Counted from the first letter of the stretch, positions 49,987 to 59,661 are shown. The stretch is 64,000 nucleotides of DNA from Flavobacterium sp. UBA7680 (GCF_002482975.1 NZ_DLHA01000032.1:62001-126000); one strand, 5' to 3'. Program-made: numbers and translations. The notes: a model not told the origin generated them from the letters alone.

Positions 49987-50535
49987 ATGAAAATTCATAT
50001 TTTTGGCGCATCCGGAAGCGGCGTAACGACAACTGGTGAAGCCTTATCCAAAAAATTAGACATACCTTATTTTGACAGTGATGCCTATTTTTGGGAGAAA
50101 ACCGAAACTCCTTTTACCATAAGAAGAGATCCTGACAAGAGAAATTCTACTATAAAATCAGATCTCGAAAATCAGGAAAATTGGATTCTTGGAGGTTCAA
50201 TATTTGAGTGGGGCGAAAAAGTTTTTCCAGATTTTGACTTAGTAATCTTTTTATACATTCCTCCAGAAATTAGAATGGAAAGGCTGAAGAAAAGAGAATT
50301 TGAAAGATATGGAAATGTAATTTTTACCCAACCGGAAAGAATAAAACAATTTGAGGAATTTATGGCTTGGGCTTGTGATTATGATGATAGTAAAGGAATT
50401 GCCAGCAGAAATCTGAAAGCTCATAAAAATTGGTTAACAACTCTTGAATCACCAATTCTAAAAATATCAGGCGATTTAACCGTAAGCCAAAGAATTGAGC
50501 TTATAATTAAAAAAAATCAAAATGTTATGCCATAA
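49987..50535 (+). CDS. P-loop nucleotide kinase-like protein
   Basis: A 182-residue soluble protein with a Walker A-like GASGSGVTTTGEAL (7-20), then FDSDAYFW (substrate-binding Asp) and a LIFLYIPPEIRMERLKKREFERYG lid/Walker B-like region (cut here to LIFLYIPPEIRMERLKKR). This is the AAA_17/shikimate- or adenylate-kinase-like fold; the substrate is uncertain. Note Val-Thr-Thr-Thr where GKTT/S is normal, i.e. the canonical Lys of Walker A is replaced by Val, so catalysis is not assured. Confidence 0.72.
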   Translation: MKIHIFGASGSGVTTTGEALSKKLDIPYFDSDAYFWEKTETPFTIRRDPDKRNSTIKSDLENQENWILGGSIFEWGEKVFPDFDLVIFLYIPPEIRMERLKKREFERYGNVIFTQPERIKQFEEFMAWACDYDDSKGIASRNLKAHKNWLTTLESPILKISGDLTVSQRIELIIKKNQNVMP

Positions 50536-50623
50536 ACCTGATTTTGACTACTCTAAACCTGATTTTAGCTACAAACCATCAATGACAGCTATTTACCTTT
50601 GAATTCAATAAAAACATAAAAAA

Positions 50624-51403
50624 ATGGAATTAAAAGGTAGTACAATCCTTATTACAGGAGGAACAAGCGGAATTGGACTTGAATTTGTTCGACAACTTAC
50701 TAAAAAAGAAGTCAAAAATATTATTATTACAGGTCGCGATTTGGATAAATTGGACAAAGCAAAAAAACAATTTCCAAATATTTATACTTTTCAAAGTGAT
50801 GTTAGTAAGCCAACAGAAATAGAAAAACTATATACCGACGTTATTCAACAATTTCCGGAATTGAATATTATTATCAATAATGCCGGAATTATGCGTAATT
50901 TGGATTTGAATGACAGCAGTATGGATTTAGAAAATATTACCCGTGAAATAGGGATTAATTTGTCCGGGCCAATCAGGATGAATCACCAGTTCTTACCGCA
51001 TCTAAAAACAAAAAAGTCAGCAGCAATTATAAACGTATCATCGGGTTTGGCATTTGTTCCTTTTCCTATCTCGCCTGTTTACAGTGCCACAAAAGCGGGT
51101 ATTCATTCTTATACTCAGGTATTAAGGCTTCAGTTAAAGAAAACAAATATTAAAGTTTTTGAGCTTGCTCCGCCAGCAACAGAAACGCCTTTGGGCGATG
51201 CTTTTGAAGGATTTGTCGACAGAAAACAGAATATGAAAGTCGATAAAATGGTTGAAATTGCTATAGACGGAATATTAAAAAATAAAGTAGAAATAAAGCC
51301 CGGACTGGCTAAAATACTTAAATTTATGAGTCGCTTAGCCCCAAATTTTATCCTGAATGTAATGGATAAAACTATCGAAAAGGCAAAAGCAAAACAGGTA
51401 TAA
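50624..51403 (+). CDS. Short-chain dehydrogenase/reductase, DltE-like
   Basis: A 259-residue SDR. TGGTSGIG cofactor motif (11-18), IIINNAGIM (NNAG), NVSSGLAFVPFPISPVYSATKAG with catalytic Ser, Tyr-x-x-x-Lys (YSATK), and ELAPPATETPLG. Belongs with the DltE/Qor-type SDR. It ends 3 bp before the AraC-family gene, so the two are co-transcribed, unlike the pair at 8835-10591 where a terminator intervenes. Confidence 0.88.
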   Translation: MELKGSTILITGGTSGIGLEFVRQLTKKEVKNIIITGRDLDKLDKAKKQFPNIYTFQSDVSKPTEIEKLYTDVIQQFPELNIIINNAGIMRNLDLNDSSMDLENITREIGINLSGPIRMNHQFLPHLKTKKSAAIINVSSGLAFVPFPISPVYSATKAGIHSYTQVLRLQLKKTNIKVFELAPPATETPLGDAFEGFVDRKQNMKVDKMVEIAIDGILKNKVEIKPGLAKILKFMSRLAPNFILNVMDKTIEKAKAKQV

Positions 51404-51406
51404 AAG

Positions 51407-52321
51407 ATGGCACAATCAAATCTATTTCACATAAAATCTATAACGGAATTTCACAGGCAAGCGGGACTTCCGTTACCTGAAAATCCCCTAATCAGTATAG
51501 TAGATTATTCGAAAATCCAGCATTTACCGGAAAGTTTAAGCGTGGTTTTTGATTTTTATTCGATTTCTATTAAAAGAAATTTGAATTATAAATTGTTTTA
51601 CGGTCAGCAAAAATATGATTTTGATGAAGGAATTATGTTTTTTATGGCTCCGGGGCAGGTTTTAAAAATCGAAATAGATCAAAATGCCAGATTACAACAT
51701 TCTGGGTGGATGTTACTGATTCATCCAGATTTTCTCTGGAATACTTCGCTTGCAAAAAATATAAAGAAATACAACTATTTTGATTATTCGGTTAATGAAT
51801 CCTTATTTCTTTCGCAAAAAGAAGAAGGCGTTCTTAATAATATTCTTGAAAGCATTAAGCAGGAATACCATTCTAATATTGACAAATTCAGTCATGATAT
51901 CATCATTGCGCAACTAGAAGTTTTGCTAAATTATGCTGAGCGATTTTATCAACGTCAATTCCTTACAAGAAGAAAAACGAACCATCAAATTTTAGAAAAT
52001 TTAGAAAATATTCTAAACGATTATTTTAATGATGAAAAACTGACTAGTAACGGTTTACCAACGGTACATAAAGTTGCTGAAAAACTCAATATGTCATCGA
52101 ACTATTTAAGTGAATTGCTTAAAGTTTTAACGGGCTTAAATACCCAACAGCACATTCATCAAAAGGTCATAGAAAAAGCTAAACTAAAACTTTCGACGAC
52201 AGATTTATCGGCCACAGAAATTGCTTATGAATTAGGGTTCGAACATCCACAATCTTTTAGTAAGCTGTTTAAAACTAAAACAAATCTGACTCCTTTAGAA
52301 TTCAGAAACTCTTTTAATTAG
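51407..52321 (+). CDS. AraC-family transcriptional regulator
   Basis: A 304-residue regulator: N-terminal cupin-like sensor domain (YGQQKYDFDEGIMFFMAPGQ, LIHPDFLWNTSL) and C-terminal double helix-turn-helix (VHKVAEKLNMSSNYLSELLK, ATEIAYELGFEHPQSFSKLF). Paralogous to the AraC protein at 9680-10591 over its whole length (shared FYQRQFLTRR-like, LTGLNTQQHIHQK segments). It is coupled to the upstream SDR gene and probably controls it. Confidence 0.9.
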   Translation: MAQSNLFHIKSITEFHRQAGLPLPENPLISIVDYSKIQHLPESLSVVFDFYSISIKRNLNYKLFYGQQKYDFDEGIMFFMAPGQVLKIEIDQNARLQHSGWMLLIHPDFLWNTSLAKNIKKYNYFDYSVNESLFLSQKEEGVLNNILESIKQEYHSNIDKFSHDIIIAQLEVLLNYAERFYQRQFLTRRKTNHQILENLENILNDYFNDEKLTSNGLPTVHKVAEKLNMSSNYLSELLKVLTGLNTQQHIHQKVIEKAKLKLSTTDLSATEIAYELGFEHPQSFSKLFKTKTNLTPLEFRNSFN

Positions 52322-52373
52322 AAATAAAAAATCACTGTCCTATTTATTAAAATTCTTTGCTTCATAAAACTAA

Positions 52374-52406
52374 ATAACCTCCAAAACTAATAGATTTGGA
52401 GGTTAT
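52374..52406. terminator. Bidirectional terminator between convergent genes
   Basis: Twelve-base arms ATAACCTCCAAA/TTTGGAGGTTAT (52374-52385, 52395-52406) with a 9-base loop, between the AraC gene (ends 52321) and the phosphatase gene (ends 52429, minus strand). Confidence 0.7.
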
Positions 52407-52428
52407 TGCTGCTGTTTTTTTTTGAACT

Positions 52429-54252
52429 TTACTTCGTATTAAGCAGTTCTATAATCTTAGTATAAATGGCTGTGTTTTGATAAACCCCAGCAAAATTCTG
52501 AGCTCCTGCTCCGTATGCAAAAACAGGAACCGAAACTGCTGTATGATCGTTTGTGCTGAAACTTCCGTGAACATAACCTTTTTCGATACTTCCGTCGATT
52601 AAGGAAAGTCCGCCTGTTTCATGATCTGCCGTAACGACTAAAAGAGTTTCAGGATTATTATCTACAAATTCCATTGCCTGCCCTACTAACTTGTCAAAAT
52701 CAAGCATTTCACGAACTACATATTCTACATTATTGCTATGTCCGCCGTAATCGATTTGTGCACCTTCGGCCATCATAAAAAACGGATTTTTTGATTTTGC
52801 AAAAGTACTTACCGTTTTAGCAAAGGATTTAGTTAAGAAATCTCCTCTTCCATTTTTCATTGAAACTACCGCTGCATCATCTGCAATAACAAATTTGCTG
52901 TTTTTAATAGTATCTAAAGCGCTGAATTTATCTGAAAAAGTATATCCTTTCTCGATTAATGCTTTATATAAATCTTTACCGTCTTTTCTGGCTTTAAATT
53001 CTTTTGTTCCTCCGCCAATTAAAATATCCGACGGATTGCTTAAGAAATCATTTGCTATAGGCTCGTTATAACTTCTTTCTGGCTGATGTGCATAAAAAGC
53101 GGCCGGAGTTGCATCTGTGATATTTCCTGCTGAAATAATCGCTGTTTTATAATTCTTTTTAGCCAATTGCTGCGTAATTAATTCTAAAGGTTTTCCGCTT
53201 TCATCAACACTTATAAATCTGTTGTTTGTTTTATGTCCCGTTGCCATTGCGGTTGCTCCGGCAGCAGAATCTGTAATATAACTGTCAGAAGCTTTTGTTA
53301 TAGAAAGTCCCTGCGTTGGAATATTAAATAAACTTAACTGGCCTTTATTAGCTGTGTAACCTGCATAAATCTGCGTTAATCCCATTCCGTCACCAATTAA
53401 AAGAATTACATTTTTAGGTTTCTTTTTGGCGAAAGTCGAAACATTTTTAGGAATATACGCCTGGTGAAATTCTGTATTTTGATAAAATGTTGATTTGATA
53501 TTATTGATGAAATGCGTTAACTCTGAAACATTATCTGTACCAATAAAATCAAGTTTTAAATTCATCAAAGTCATCCACGTATTTACGTTGTCTGCCGTTC
53601 CCCAAAATCTGATTTTTTTATTTTGATTGTGAACTTTTTTAATCACTGCCTGAATTTTTTCTAAATCGGCTTGTGTTAAAACGCCTTTACCGTTCCAAGG
53701 TGTAAACACTTTTATATCTTCACTGATCATTTCAACACGAGCTAATTGCTCTGGAGAATATTCTTCGTTAAGTCTTCCGTCAAAATAAATAAATTCAGGA
53801 TAATCTTTCCATTGTGCTGGATTTGGTCTGTTTCCTGAAATAACAACTTTAATGTTTTTATTTACAACAATGTCAGGAAATGTTTTTAACTGCTGCGCAA
53901 TAACTTTCAACGTAGCATCGGCATCAGATTTAACATCAATCATTAAAATCAAAGGTTTGTTGCTTGGGTAAGCTTTACTTCCTAAGCTTTTTAATTTTAA
54001 AGAAAGTGGTTCCAAATACATGCTTTTTAATGTATTCTGCGGCGCAATGTCTTTAAAGTTGTGCGCTACAAATAATTCATTATTTACGACAAAAACATCG
54101 GCTTCGATAACGCCGGTTTCGTTTGAATACGCTCCGTAAAACGGAAGCGGACTTGCATAATCATTATGCGAATGTATGTTAGAAGAACTATATTCCTGTG
54201 CTTGTACAAACAGGAAGAATTGAAGGCAGAAAAGGGTGAATATTTTTTTCAT
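52429..54252 (-). CDS. Exported phosphodiesterase-alkaline phosphatase fusion
   Basis: A 607-residue exported protein (signal peptide ending VQA, about residue 18). Residues 22-250 are a PI-PLC/GDPD-type TIM-barrel-like domain: IHSHNDY (His27, His29), IEADVF (Glu50, Asp52), LFVAHN (His64), Asp106. Residues 278-607 are an alkaline phosphatase: LLIGDGMG (metal Asp288), nucleophile Ser329 in TDSAAGATAMATG, SAGNITDATPAAFYAH, and metal-binding ADHETGG. One chain can thus cut a phosphodiester and free Pi from the monoester. It lies downstream of SusC/SusD genes and probably serves phosphate or glycerol/alcohol salvage; substrate not proven. Confidence 0.85.
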   Translation of the reverse strand: MKKIFTLFCLQFFLFVQAQEYSSSNIHSHNDYASPLPFYGAYSNETGVIEADVFVVNNELFVAHNFKDIAPQNTLKSMYLEPLSLKLKSLGSKAYPSNKPLILMIDVKSDADATLKVIAQQLKTFPDIVVNKNIKVVISGNRPNPAQWKDYPEFIYFDGRLNEEYSPEQLARVEMISEDIKVFTPWNGKGVLTQADLEKIQAVIKKVHNQNKKIRFWGTADNVNTWMTLMNLKLDFIGTDNVSELTHFINNIKSTFYQNTEFHQAYIPKNVSTFAKKKPKNVILLIGDGMGLTQIYAGYTANKGQLSLFNIPTQGLSITKASDSYITDSAAGATAMATGHKTNNRFISVDESGKPLELITQQLAKKNYKTAIISAGNITDATPAAFYAHQPERSYNEPIANDFLSNPSDILIGGGTKEFKARKDGKDLYKALIEKGYTFSDKFSALDTIKNSKFVIADDAAVVSMKNGRGDFLTKSFAKTVSTFAKSKNPFFMMAEGAQIDYGGHSNNVEYVVREMLDFDKLVGQAMEFVDNNPETLLVVTADHETGGLSLIDGSIEKGYVHGSFSTNDHTAVSVPVFAYGAGAQNFAGVYQNTAIYTKIIELLNTK

Positions 54253-54279
54253 TGATTTTTTTATTAAAGCTTTTAGTTT

Positions 54280-54460
54280 TTAGCCACAGATTTAAAGGAT
54301 TAAAATGATTTTTGAATTATTTTGTGTAGAAGGGTTTTGCCACGAATTACACGAATTTCCACAAATTTTATTCGCAAGAATTAAAAAAATAATTCGTGAG
54401 AATTCGTGTAATTCGTGGCAAAAGAAAAAATCCTTTTTAATCCTTTTAATCTGTGGCTAA
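54280..54460. repeat. Nested inverted repeats
   Basis: Outer arms 54280-54305 and 54435-54460 (core TTAGCCACAGATTTAAAGGA and complement, one mismatch) and inner perfect 23-bp arms 54335-54357 and 54401-54423 (core GCCACGAATTACACGAATT). The centre is A+T rich. No ORF. It lies in the 407-bp gap between the SusD gene and the phosphatase gene. Confidence 0.7.
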
Positions 54461-54472
54461 AAAAACAATAAT

Positions 54473-54498
54473 AACCAGTCCTTCAAAAAAGACTGGTT
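54473..54498 (-). terminator. Terminator-like hairpin downstream of susD-type gene
   Basis: Arms AACCAGTC/GACTGGTT (54473-54480, 54491-54498), followed on the minus strand by a T-rich run. It is 160 bp after the SusD-type stop codon, so an untranslated tail is included or the repeat is separate. Confidence 0.5.
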
Positions 54499-54659
54499 TT
54501 ATAATATTTTTAATGCTGTCCATTATTTTTTTACTATCTGCAGACTCCACAACAAGCCTGCAGCGTAAAAAAAAATAAACAAACAAACTAATTAGATTTT
54601 GAGTTATGAGTTATGGATAAAGCATTCATAATTCATAACTTAAAATTCATAATTAAATA

Positions 54660-56195
54660 CTACCATCCTTGGTTTTGAGTCAAAGCTCCTTTACTCACTG
54701 CGATTTCATCTGGTGGTATTGGCCACACGTGGTGAATCGCCGGATTGAAATTACGAGCCGGATAAATTACAGTTCCGTTATAATGGTGAAGCGGTTTTGC
54801 ATAAGCATCTTTTGCATCTCCCCAACGCACTAAATCAAAATGACGGTCTGTCCACTCACCTGCTAACTCGCATCTTCTTTCTCTTTTTAAATCAGTCAAT
54901 GTTGCTCCGGCAAGATCGCCAAGACCAGCACGGTGACGAATCAAATTGATTTCAGTATCTGCGTTTTGACCTTTCATTAATTTGGCTTCAGCCAACATTA
55001 AAAGCACATCGGCATAACGTAAAAGCGGAACATTTAAAGCTGTTGAAGGTTTGTCTCCGTTTGCATTTACATAACGAATGTCTACAGCTCCCGAATTGGT
55101 TTTTGGATAACTAAACGGCTCCATATATTTTTTAAACTGATAACCAGTTCTGTTACTTGAACTTACAATGTTTTTGCCTTCGTTAAAAGTTACTTCTTCT
55201 CCAAAATAAACGAATTTATCTCCTTTTTGAAGTATTGTAGCGCTTCTTCTTTTATCAGTTGGATCGTACGTATCAAACAATTCTTTTGTTGGATAAAAAT
55301 TCCCCCAGCCATTGTAAGCTCCCCAGCCTTTATCTTCTAAACAAACTCCAGGAAAAATTGAACCAAGACCTGTATTTTCTGCACTTGAAGTTACAGACCA
55401 GATATATTCTGTAGACCAGTTATTTTTAATTTTAAAAACATCTTCAAAATTGTCAAGCAGTTTATGTTTTCCACTTGCAACAATCATGTTCGCATATTTT
55501 ATAGCGTTATCCCAATCTTTAGCATACAAATACGTACGAACTAAATAAGCCCACGCAGCAGTTTTATGTGCACGTCCATAATTGTCTGGTGTAAGCTCAT
55601 TAAAATATGGCAATAAATCAGCAGCTTTCTTTAAATCAGCAGCGATATAAGCGTAGTTTTCTCCAACGTTTTTAGCACGCGGAACGTAAACGTTTGTGAA
55701 GTTTTCTCTATCCTGAATAGGAATTCCGGCACGATCGTCTCCATAATGGTACGCTAATTCTAAATGCATTACAGCATGGTTAAAATAAGCTTCGCCTAGC
55801 ATTCCGTTTTTTGTTTTTTCATCCAAAGGAATATTCGGAATATTACGGATTACGTCGTTGCAGCGTTTCATAATTTCGTAGTGAAGTCTCCAGATATCTT
55901 TTGTATCCGATTCTGCTCCGTCAACAATAAAATTTTTGATACGTTCTGCATTTTGTCTTGGTTTTGTTCCGATATCGTCGCTGGCGTTGTTTAACCAAAA
56001 GAAACCACGACCGTACATATTATCATCAGAATACAAGGCATAAATCGAATTTACTCCTGCTTGTGCATCTGCCGGAGTTTTCCAGAAATTTCCGCTTGAC
56101 GGCGCTCCCTGCGGAATAACATCAAGTTCACTTTCGCAAGCTGTGGTGCTTACCAATAGCACAAAACTCAATAATAAAAGACTTAATTTTTTCAT
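54660..56195 (-). CDS. SusD/RagB-family nutrient-binding lipoprotein
   Basis: A 511-residue surface lipoprotein: lipobox Cys20 (LVSTTAC), helix-rich TPR-like SusD fold with APSSGNFWKTPADAQAGVNSIYAL cut to SGNFWKTPADAQAGVNS, and the C-terminal RagB signature LNLIRHRAGL-like (INLIRHRAGLGD, LKRERRCELAGEW). It lids the partner SusC channel and captures the substrate. It begins 18 bp after the SusC-type stop. Confidence 0.92.
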   Translation of the reverse strand: MKKLSLLLLSFVLLVSTTACESELDVIPQGAPSSGNFWKTPADAQAGVNSIYALYSDDNMYGRGFFWLNNASDDIGTKPRQNAERIKNFIVDGAESDTKDIWRLHYEIMKRCNDVIRNIPNIPLDEKTKNGMLGEAYFNHAVMHLELAYHYGDDRAGIPIQDRENFTNVYVPRAKNVGENYAYIAADLKKAADLLPYFNELTPDNYGRAHKTAAWAYLVRTYLYAKDWDNAIKYANMIVASGKHKLLDNFEDVFKIKNNWSTEYIWSVTSSAENTGLGSIFPGVCLEDKGWGAYNGWGNFYPTKELFDTYDPTDKRRSATILQKGDKFVYFGEEVTFNEGKNIVSSSNRTGYQFKKYMEPFSYPKTNSGAVDIRYVNANGDKPSTALNVPLLRYADVLLMLAEAKLMKGQNADTEINLIRHRAGLGDLAGATLTDLKRERRCELAGEWTDRHFDLVRWGDAKDAYAKPLHHYNGTVIYPARNFNPAIHHVWPIPPDEIAVSKGALTQNQGW

Positions 56196-56213
56196 TTTGT
56201 TTATTTTATATTT

Positions 56214-59200
56214 TTAAAAAGTAGCGTTTACACCAGTCATATAAATTCTTGAAAGTGGATATTTACCTACATCCATTCCAAAGTTTCTAAGACCAACTTC
56301 TGGGTCCATTCCTGAATAATTTGTGATGGTAAACAAGTTTTGTCCAGAAATAAAGAATCTTAGTTTTGCTTTTCCGTTTAACCAGTTTTCTTTAACTGTA
56401 TATCCTATCGACACGTTTTTCAATCTTAAGAAAGAAGCATCTTCGATATAGAAATCAGAGATTCTTCCGAAGTTATTGTTGTTGTCTGTAGAAGATAAAA
56501 CCGGAATATTAGTATCTGTATTTGTTGGCGACCACGCATTTTTAGATTCAGCCAATAAGTTGTACCCCGGGAAAGAACCGTTTAAACCTGTATGTTTTAC
56601 AGCATTGAAAACACTGTTTCCTGCCGCTCCGTTAAAAAAGATATTCATATCGAAACCTTTGTATTTGAAGTTCGCATTTAAACTGTAAGTTGTTTTAGGA
56701 AACGGACTTCCAAGCACTACTCTATCGCTGTTGTTAATTACACCGTCTCCGTTTTCATCTTTAAATTTAATATCTCCCGCAACAGCATTTGGCTGATACG
56801 CCACTCCATTTGCATTTACATACGCTTTTGCTTCTGCTGTACTTTGGAACAAACCATCTGTTGCATATCCGTAAAAAGCTCCAACCGGACTTCCAACTTG
56901 GTAAATATTCGCTAATGGTAAACTACGAACTCGGCTTAAGTTTAAAGGTTCAAGTGAAGTTAAATCATCTTTAATAGAAACAATTTTGTTTGTTAAAAAT
57001 GCAGCGTTTGCCGTAACATCAAATTTAAATTCTCCACGTGTTTTTTGGTATGTCAAACTTGCTTCAAGACCTCTGTTTTCTACATCTCCAGAATTCACGA
57101 TTCTACCAAGAGGCGTTCCCGAAACTCCAGGAAGCTGATCACGTACTAACATGTCTTTGTTTGTTTTTACATAAGCATCTACAGAACCTACAATTGTATT
57201 GTTGAACATTGTAAAATCTAAACCAATATTAGTCTGCTCAGAGCTTTCCCATTTTAAATTAGGGTTTGATAATTCACTTTCGGCATAACCATAATTAATT
57301 ACCGGAGTTGCTCCAATTAAAGCTGATGTTTGCGTAAGAGGCACACTAAACTGGTAAGGTCCAAGGTTTCCTAAGTTTCCTATTTGTCCCCAGCTTGCAC
57401 GAAGTTTTAAATTGCTTACAATTGGGTTAATGCTTTTCATGAAACTTTCTTCAGAAATTAACCATCCTGCCGAAACTGAAGGATACACTTTCCAACGATT
57501 ATTTTGTAAAAGTTTTGAAGTTCCGTCGCGGCGTACAATTCCTGATAATAAATATTTTTGATTGAAATCATAGTTTAACCTTCCCACATAAGAAGAAATA
57601 ATTTCATCAGATAAACCTGCTCCTGTCTGTTGAATTACTTTAGCATTCAACAAATAACGCTGAGACGGATCTTCGTTATCAAATCCAGTTCCTTCAACCG
57701 TGTAATAATCTCTTTTTGTTTCCTGATACGTATATCCAGCTAAAGCTTTAAAGTTGTGTTTTCCTAATGATTTTTCATAAGAAATAGTCTGCTCGCTCAA
57801 TAAATCAGTCGTTGTCATTGACTTTTTCGTCAATCTGTTAAAGTCGAATATTTTTCCAGGTTCTGTAATTTTAACCGTAAAATCTGTTGCGTTATCTTGT
57901 ATTCTTGTATAACCCCAGTTTGATTTTACTTTTAAACCTTCGATAATTTCCCATTCTGCATAAGGATTGATCAAAACTGTAGAAATTGGGTTTCTGTTGT
58001 CTAATCTTTTTAAGTAAGCAACGGGATTGATAACGTCTCCGTAAGAACCGATGTATTTTTCAGGAACTCCTCCAAACTGTCCAGAACCATCTTCTCTGTA
58101 AATTGTTGCATTTGGCGGATAAAAAATTGCTCCTAAAATTGCTCCTGTATAAGCACTTGATGTATTAGCAGACTGACCATCTGTTAAGGAATATGATAAA
58201 TTTTCTCCAAGTGTGAAATTTGGCGCCAGTTTAAAAGAGGTATTTGCTCTTACAGTATAACGGTTTCCAAAAGTATTTAGCAAAATACCTTCGTTTCTTC
58301 TATAACTTCCTGAAAGAAAGAAATTTGATTTTTCTGTTTTTCCGTTTATCGAAATAGATAAATCCTGAATTTCTCCTGTGCGGAAAATTTCATCCATCCA
58401 GTTTGTTTTTGTTGTTCTTGCTGTTGGTTCAAAAGCAGGATCAAAAGCAGGAATTCTTGGTAAACCCGCATTATCTCTAGCAGTATTCATGGCGTCAGCA
58501 TATTCTGCAGCGTTTAAAACATCTAGTTTTTTAGCCACATTTTGAAAACCTCCCTGATAATTTACGTTTACATTAATTTTATCTGAAATTCCTTTTTTAG
58601 ACGTAATTAAAATAACTCCTCCAGAAGCTCTCGCTCCGTAAATCGCCGCCGAAGCCGCATCTTTTAAAACACTTATCGAAGCAATATCATTTGGGTTTAT
58701 AGTATTTAAGGAACCGCTGTAGATAATTCCGTCTAAAACAATTAACGGAGTTTCTGCGTTTAAAGATCCAATACCACGAATATTAATTGTTGGAGAAGCT
58801 GTTGGATCTCCTCCGTCGTTGATAACGGTAACACCCGCTACAGTTCCCTGCAATAATTCACCGGCATTGTTATACGTTCTGCTTGATGCTTCTTTCATAG
58901 AAACAGATCCTACAGATCCTAAAACTTCATTCTTTTTTACACTTCCGTAACCCATAACCACAACTTCCTGAAGCTGTTTCATATCGGCTGCTAATTTTAC
59001 AGTAATATTTTCTGATTTGGTTACTTTTATTTCTTGTGTTACATAACCTACGTATGAGAAAATAAGTACTGCTTCAGATGCGTTTATTTCCATTTTAAAA
59101 GTTCCGTCAAAATCTGTTGCCGTTGTTGTATTAGAACCTTTATCTTTAATTCCAACTCCCGGCAATGGCATATTATCGTCTCCGCCAAAAACAGTTCCCG

Positions 59201-59603
59201 AAACAATGATTTTGTTTTGATCATCTGTTAAACCGGCTACTTTCTGCGTTTTTTTAATAACGATATTGTTACTTACAATTTCATATCGAAGCGAAAAATT
59301 ACTGCATATTTTGTCTAATGCCTGCTCCAGTTTAACGTTCGTAAGTTTTAAACTGATTTTCTGGTTCGTATTAACTTGATTTGATTCGTACATAAAATGA
59401 ACATTAGCCTGATTTTCAATTTTTTGAAAAACATTCTTCAAGCTTTCATTTTCTACCTTTAAGGTTACTTTTTTATCAAAATCAATATTTCCGGCATTTA
59501 TTAATCCGGTAAAAAACAAAGCAATAAATAAGATTACTTTTGCCCACATAGCTTTTTTAATGCTTTGAAACTTTACGACGTACCGCTTTTGTTTTTCATT
59601 CAT
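56214..59603 (-). CDS. SusC/RagA-family TonB-linked outer-membrane protein
   Basis: An 1129-residue protein: N-terminal signal/anchor (17-41), STN domain (43-115, KVTLKVENESLKNVFQKIEN), a CarboxypepD-like domain (KIIVSGTVFGGDDNMPLPGV), the MGYGSVKKNEVLGSVGSV linker typical of SusC, plug (TVAGVTVINDGGDPTASPTI, SLNAETPLIVLDGIIYSG) and a barrel to a terminal Phe. The STN domain means it also signals to FecR at 59706. Substrate unknown; the phosphatase fusion downstream hints at phosphorylated organic compounds. Confidence 0.93.
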   Translation of the reverse strand: MNEKQKRYVVKFQSIKKAMWAKVILFIALFFTGLINAGNIDFDKKVTLKVENESLKNVFQKIENQANVHFMYESNQVNTNQKISLKLTNVKLEQALDKICSNFSLRYEIVSNNIVIKKTQKVAGLTDDQNKIIVSGTVFGGDDNMPLPGVGIKDKGSNTTTATDFDGTFKMEINASEAVLIFSYVGYVTQEIKVTKSENITVKLAADMKQLQEVVVMGYGSVKKNEVLGSVGSVSMKEASSRTYNNAGELLQGTVAGVTVINDGGDPTASPTINIRGIGSLNAETPLIVLDGIIYSGSLNTINPNDIASISVLKDAASAAIYGARASGGVILITSKKGISDKINVNVNYQGGFQNVAKKLDVLNAAEYADAMNTARDNAGLPRIPAFDPAFEPTARTTKTNWMDEIFRTGEIQDLSISINGKTEKSNFFLSGSYRRNEGILLNTFGNRYTVRANTSFKLAPNFTLGENLSYSLTDGQSANTSSAYTGAILGAIFYPPNATIYREDGSGQFGGVPEKYIGSYGDVINPVAYLKRLDNRNPISTVLINPYAEWEIIEGLKVKSNWGYTRIQDNATDFTVKITEPGKIFDFNRLTKKSMTTTDLLSEQTISYEKSLGKHNFKALAGYTYQETKRDYYTVEGTGFDNEDPSQRYLLNAKVIQQTGAGLSDEIISSYVGRLNYDFNQKYLLSGIVRRDGTSKLLQNNRWKVYPSVSAGWLISEESFMKSINPIVSNLKLRASWGQIGNLGNLGPYQFSVPLTQTSALIGATPVINYGYAESELSNPNLKWESSEQTNIGLDFTMFNNTIVGSVDAYVKTNKDMLVRDQLPGVSGTPLGRIVNSGDVENRGLEASLTYQKTRGEFKFDVTANAAFLTNKIVSIKDDLTSLEPLNLSRVRSLPLANIYQVGSPVGAFYGYATDGLFQSTAEAKAYVNANGVAYQPNAVAGDIKFKDENGDGVINNSDRVVLGSPFPKTTYSLNANFKYKGFDMNIFFNGAAGNSVFNAVKHTGLNGSFPGYNLLAESKNAWSPTNTDTNIPVLSSTDNNNNFGRISDFYIEDASFLRLKNVSIGYTVKENWLNGKAKLRFFISGQNLFTITNYSGMDPEVGLRNFGMDVGKYPLSRIYMTGVNATF

Positions 59604-59612
59604 AGTTTTTGG

Positions 59613-59661
59613 ATTTTAGATTGGCTTTTAATTTTAGATTTTAGAATTCTGATTTTAGATT
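59613..59661. repeat. Three direct copies of ATTTTAGATT
   Basis: Copies at 59613, 59631 and 59652, spaced 18 and 21 bp, in the 102-bp gap between FecR and SusC genes. Low-complexity A+T sequence; a regulatory role is possible but unsupported. Confidence 0.45.
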
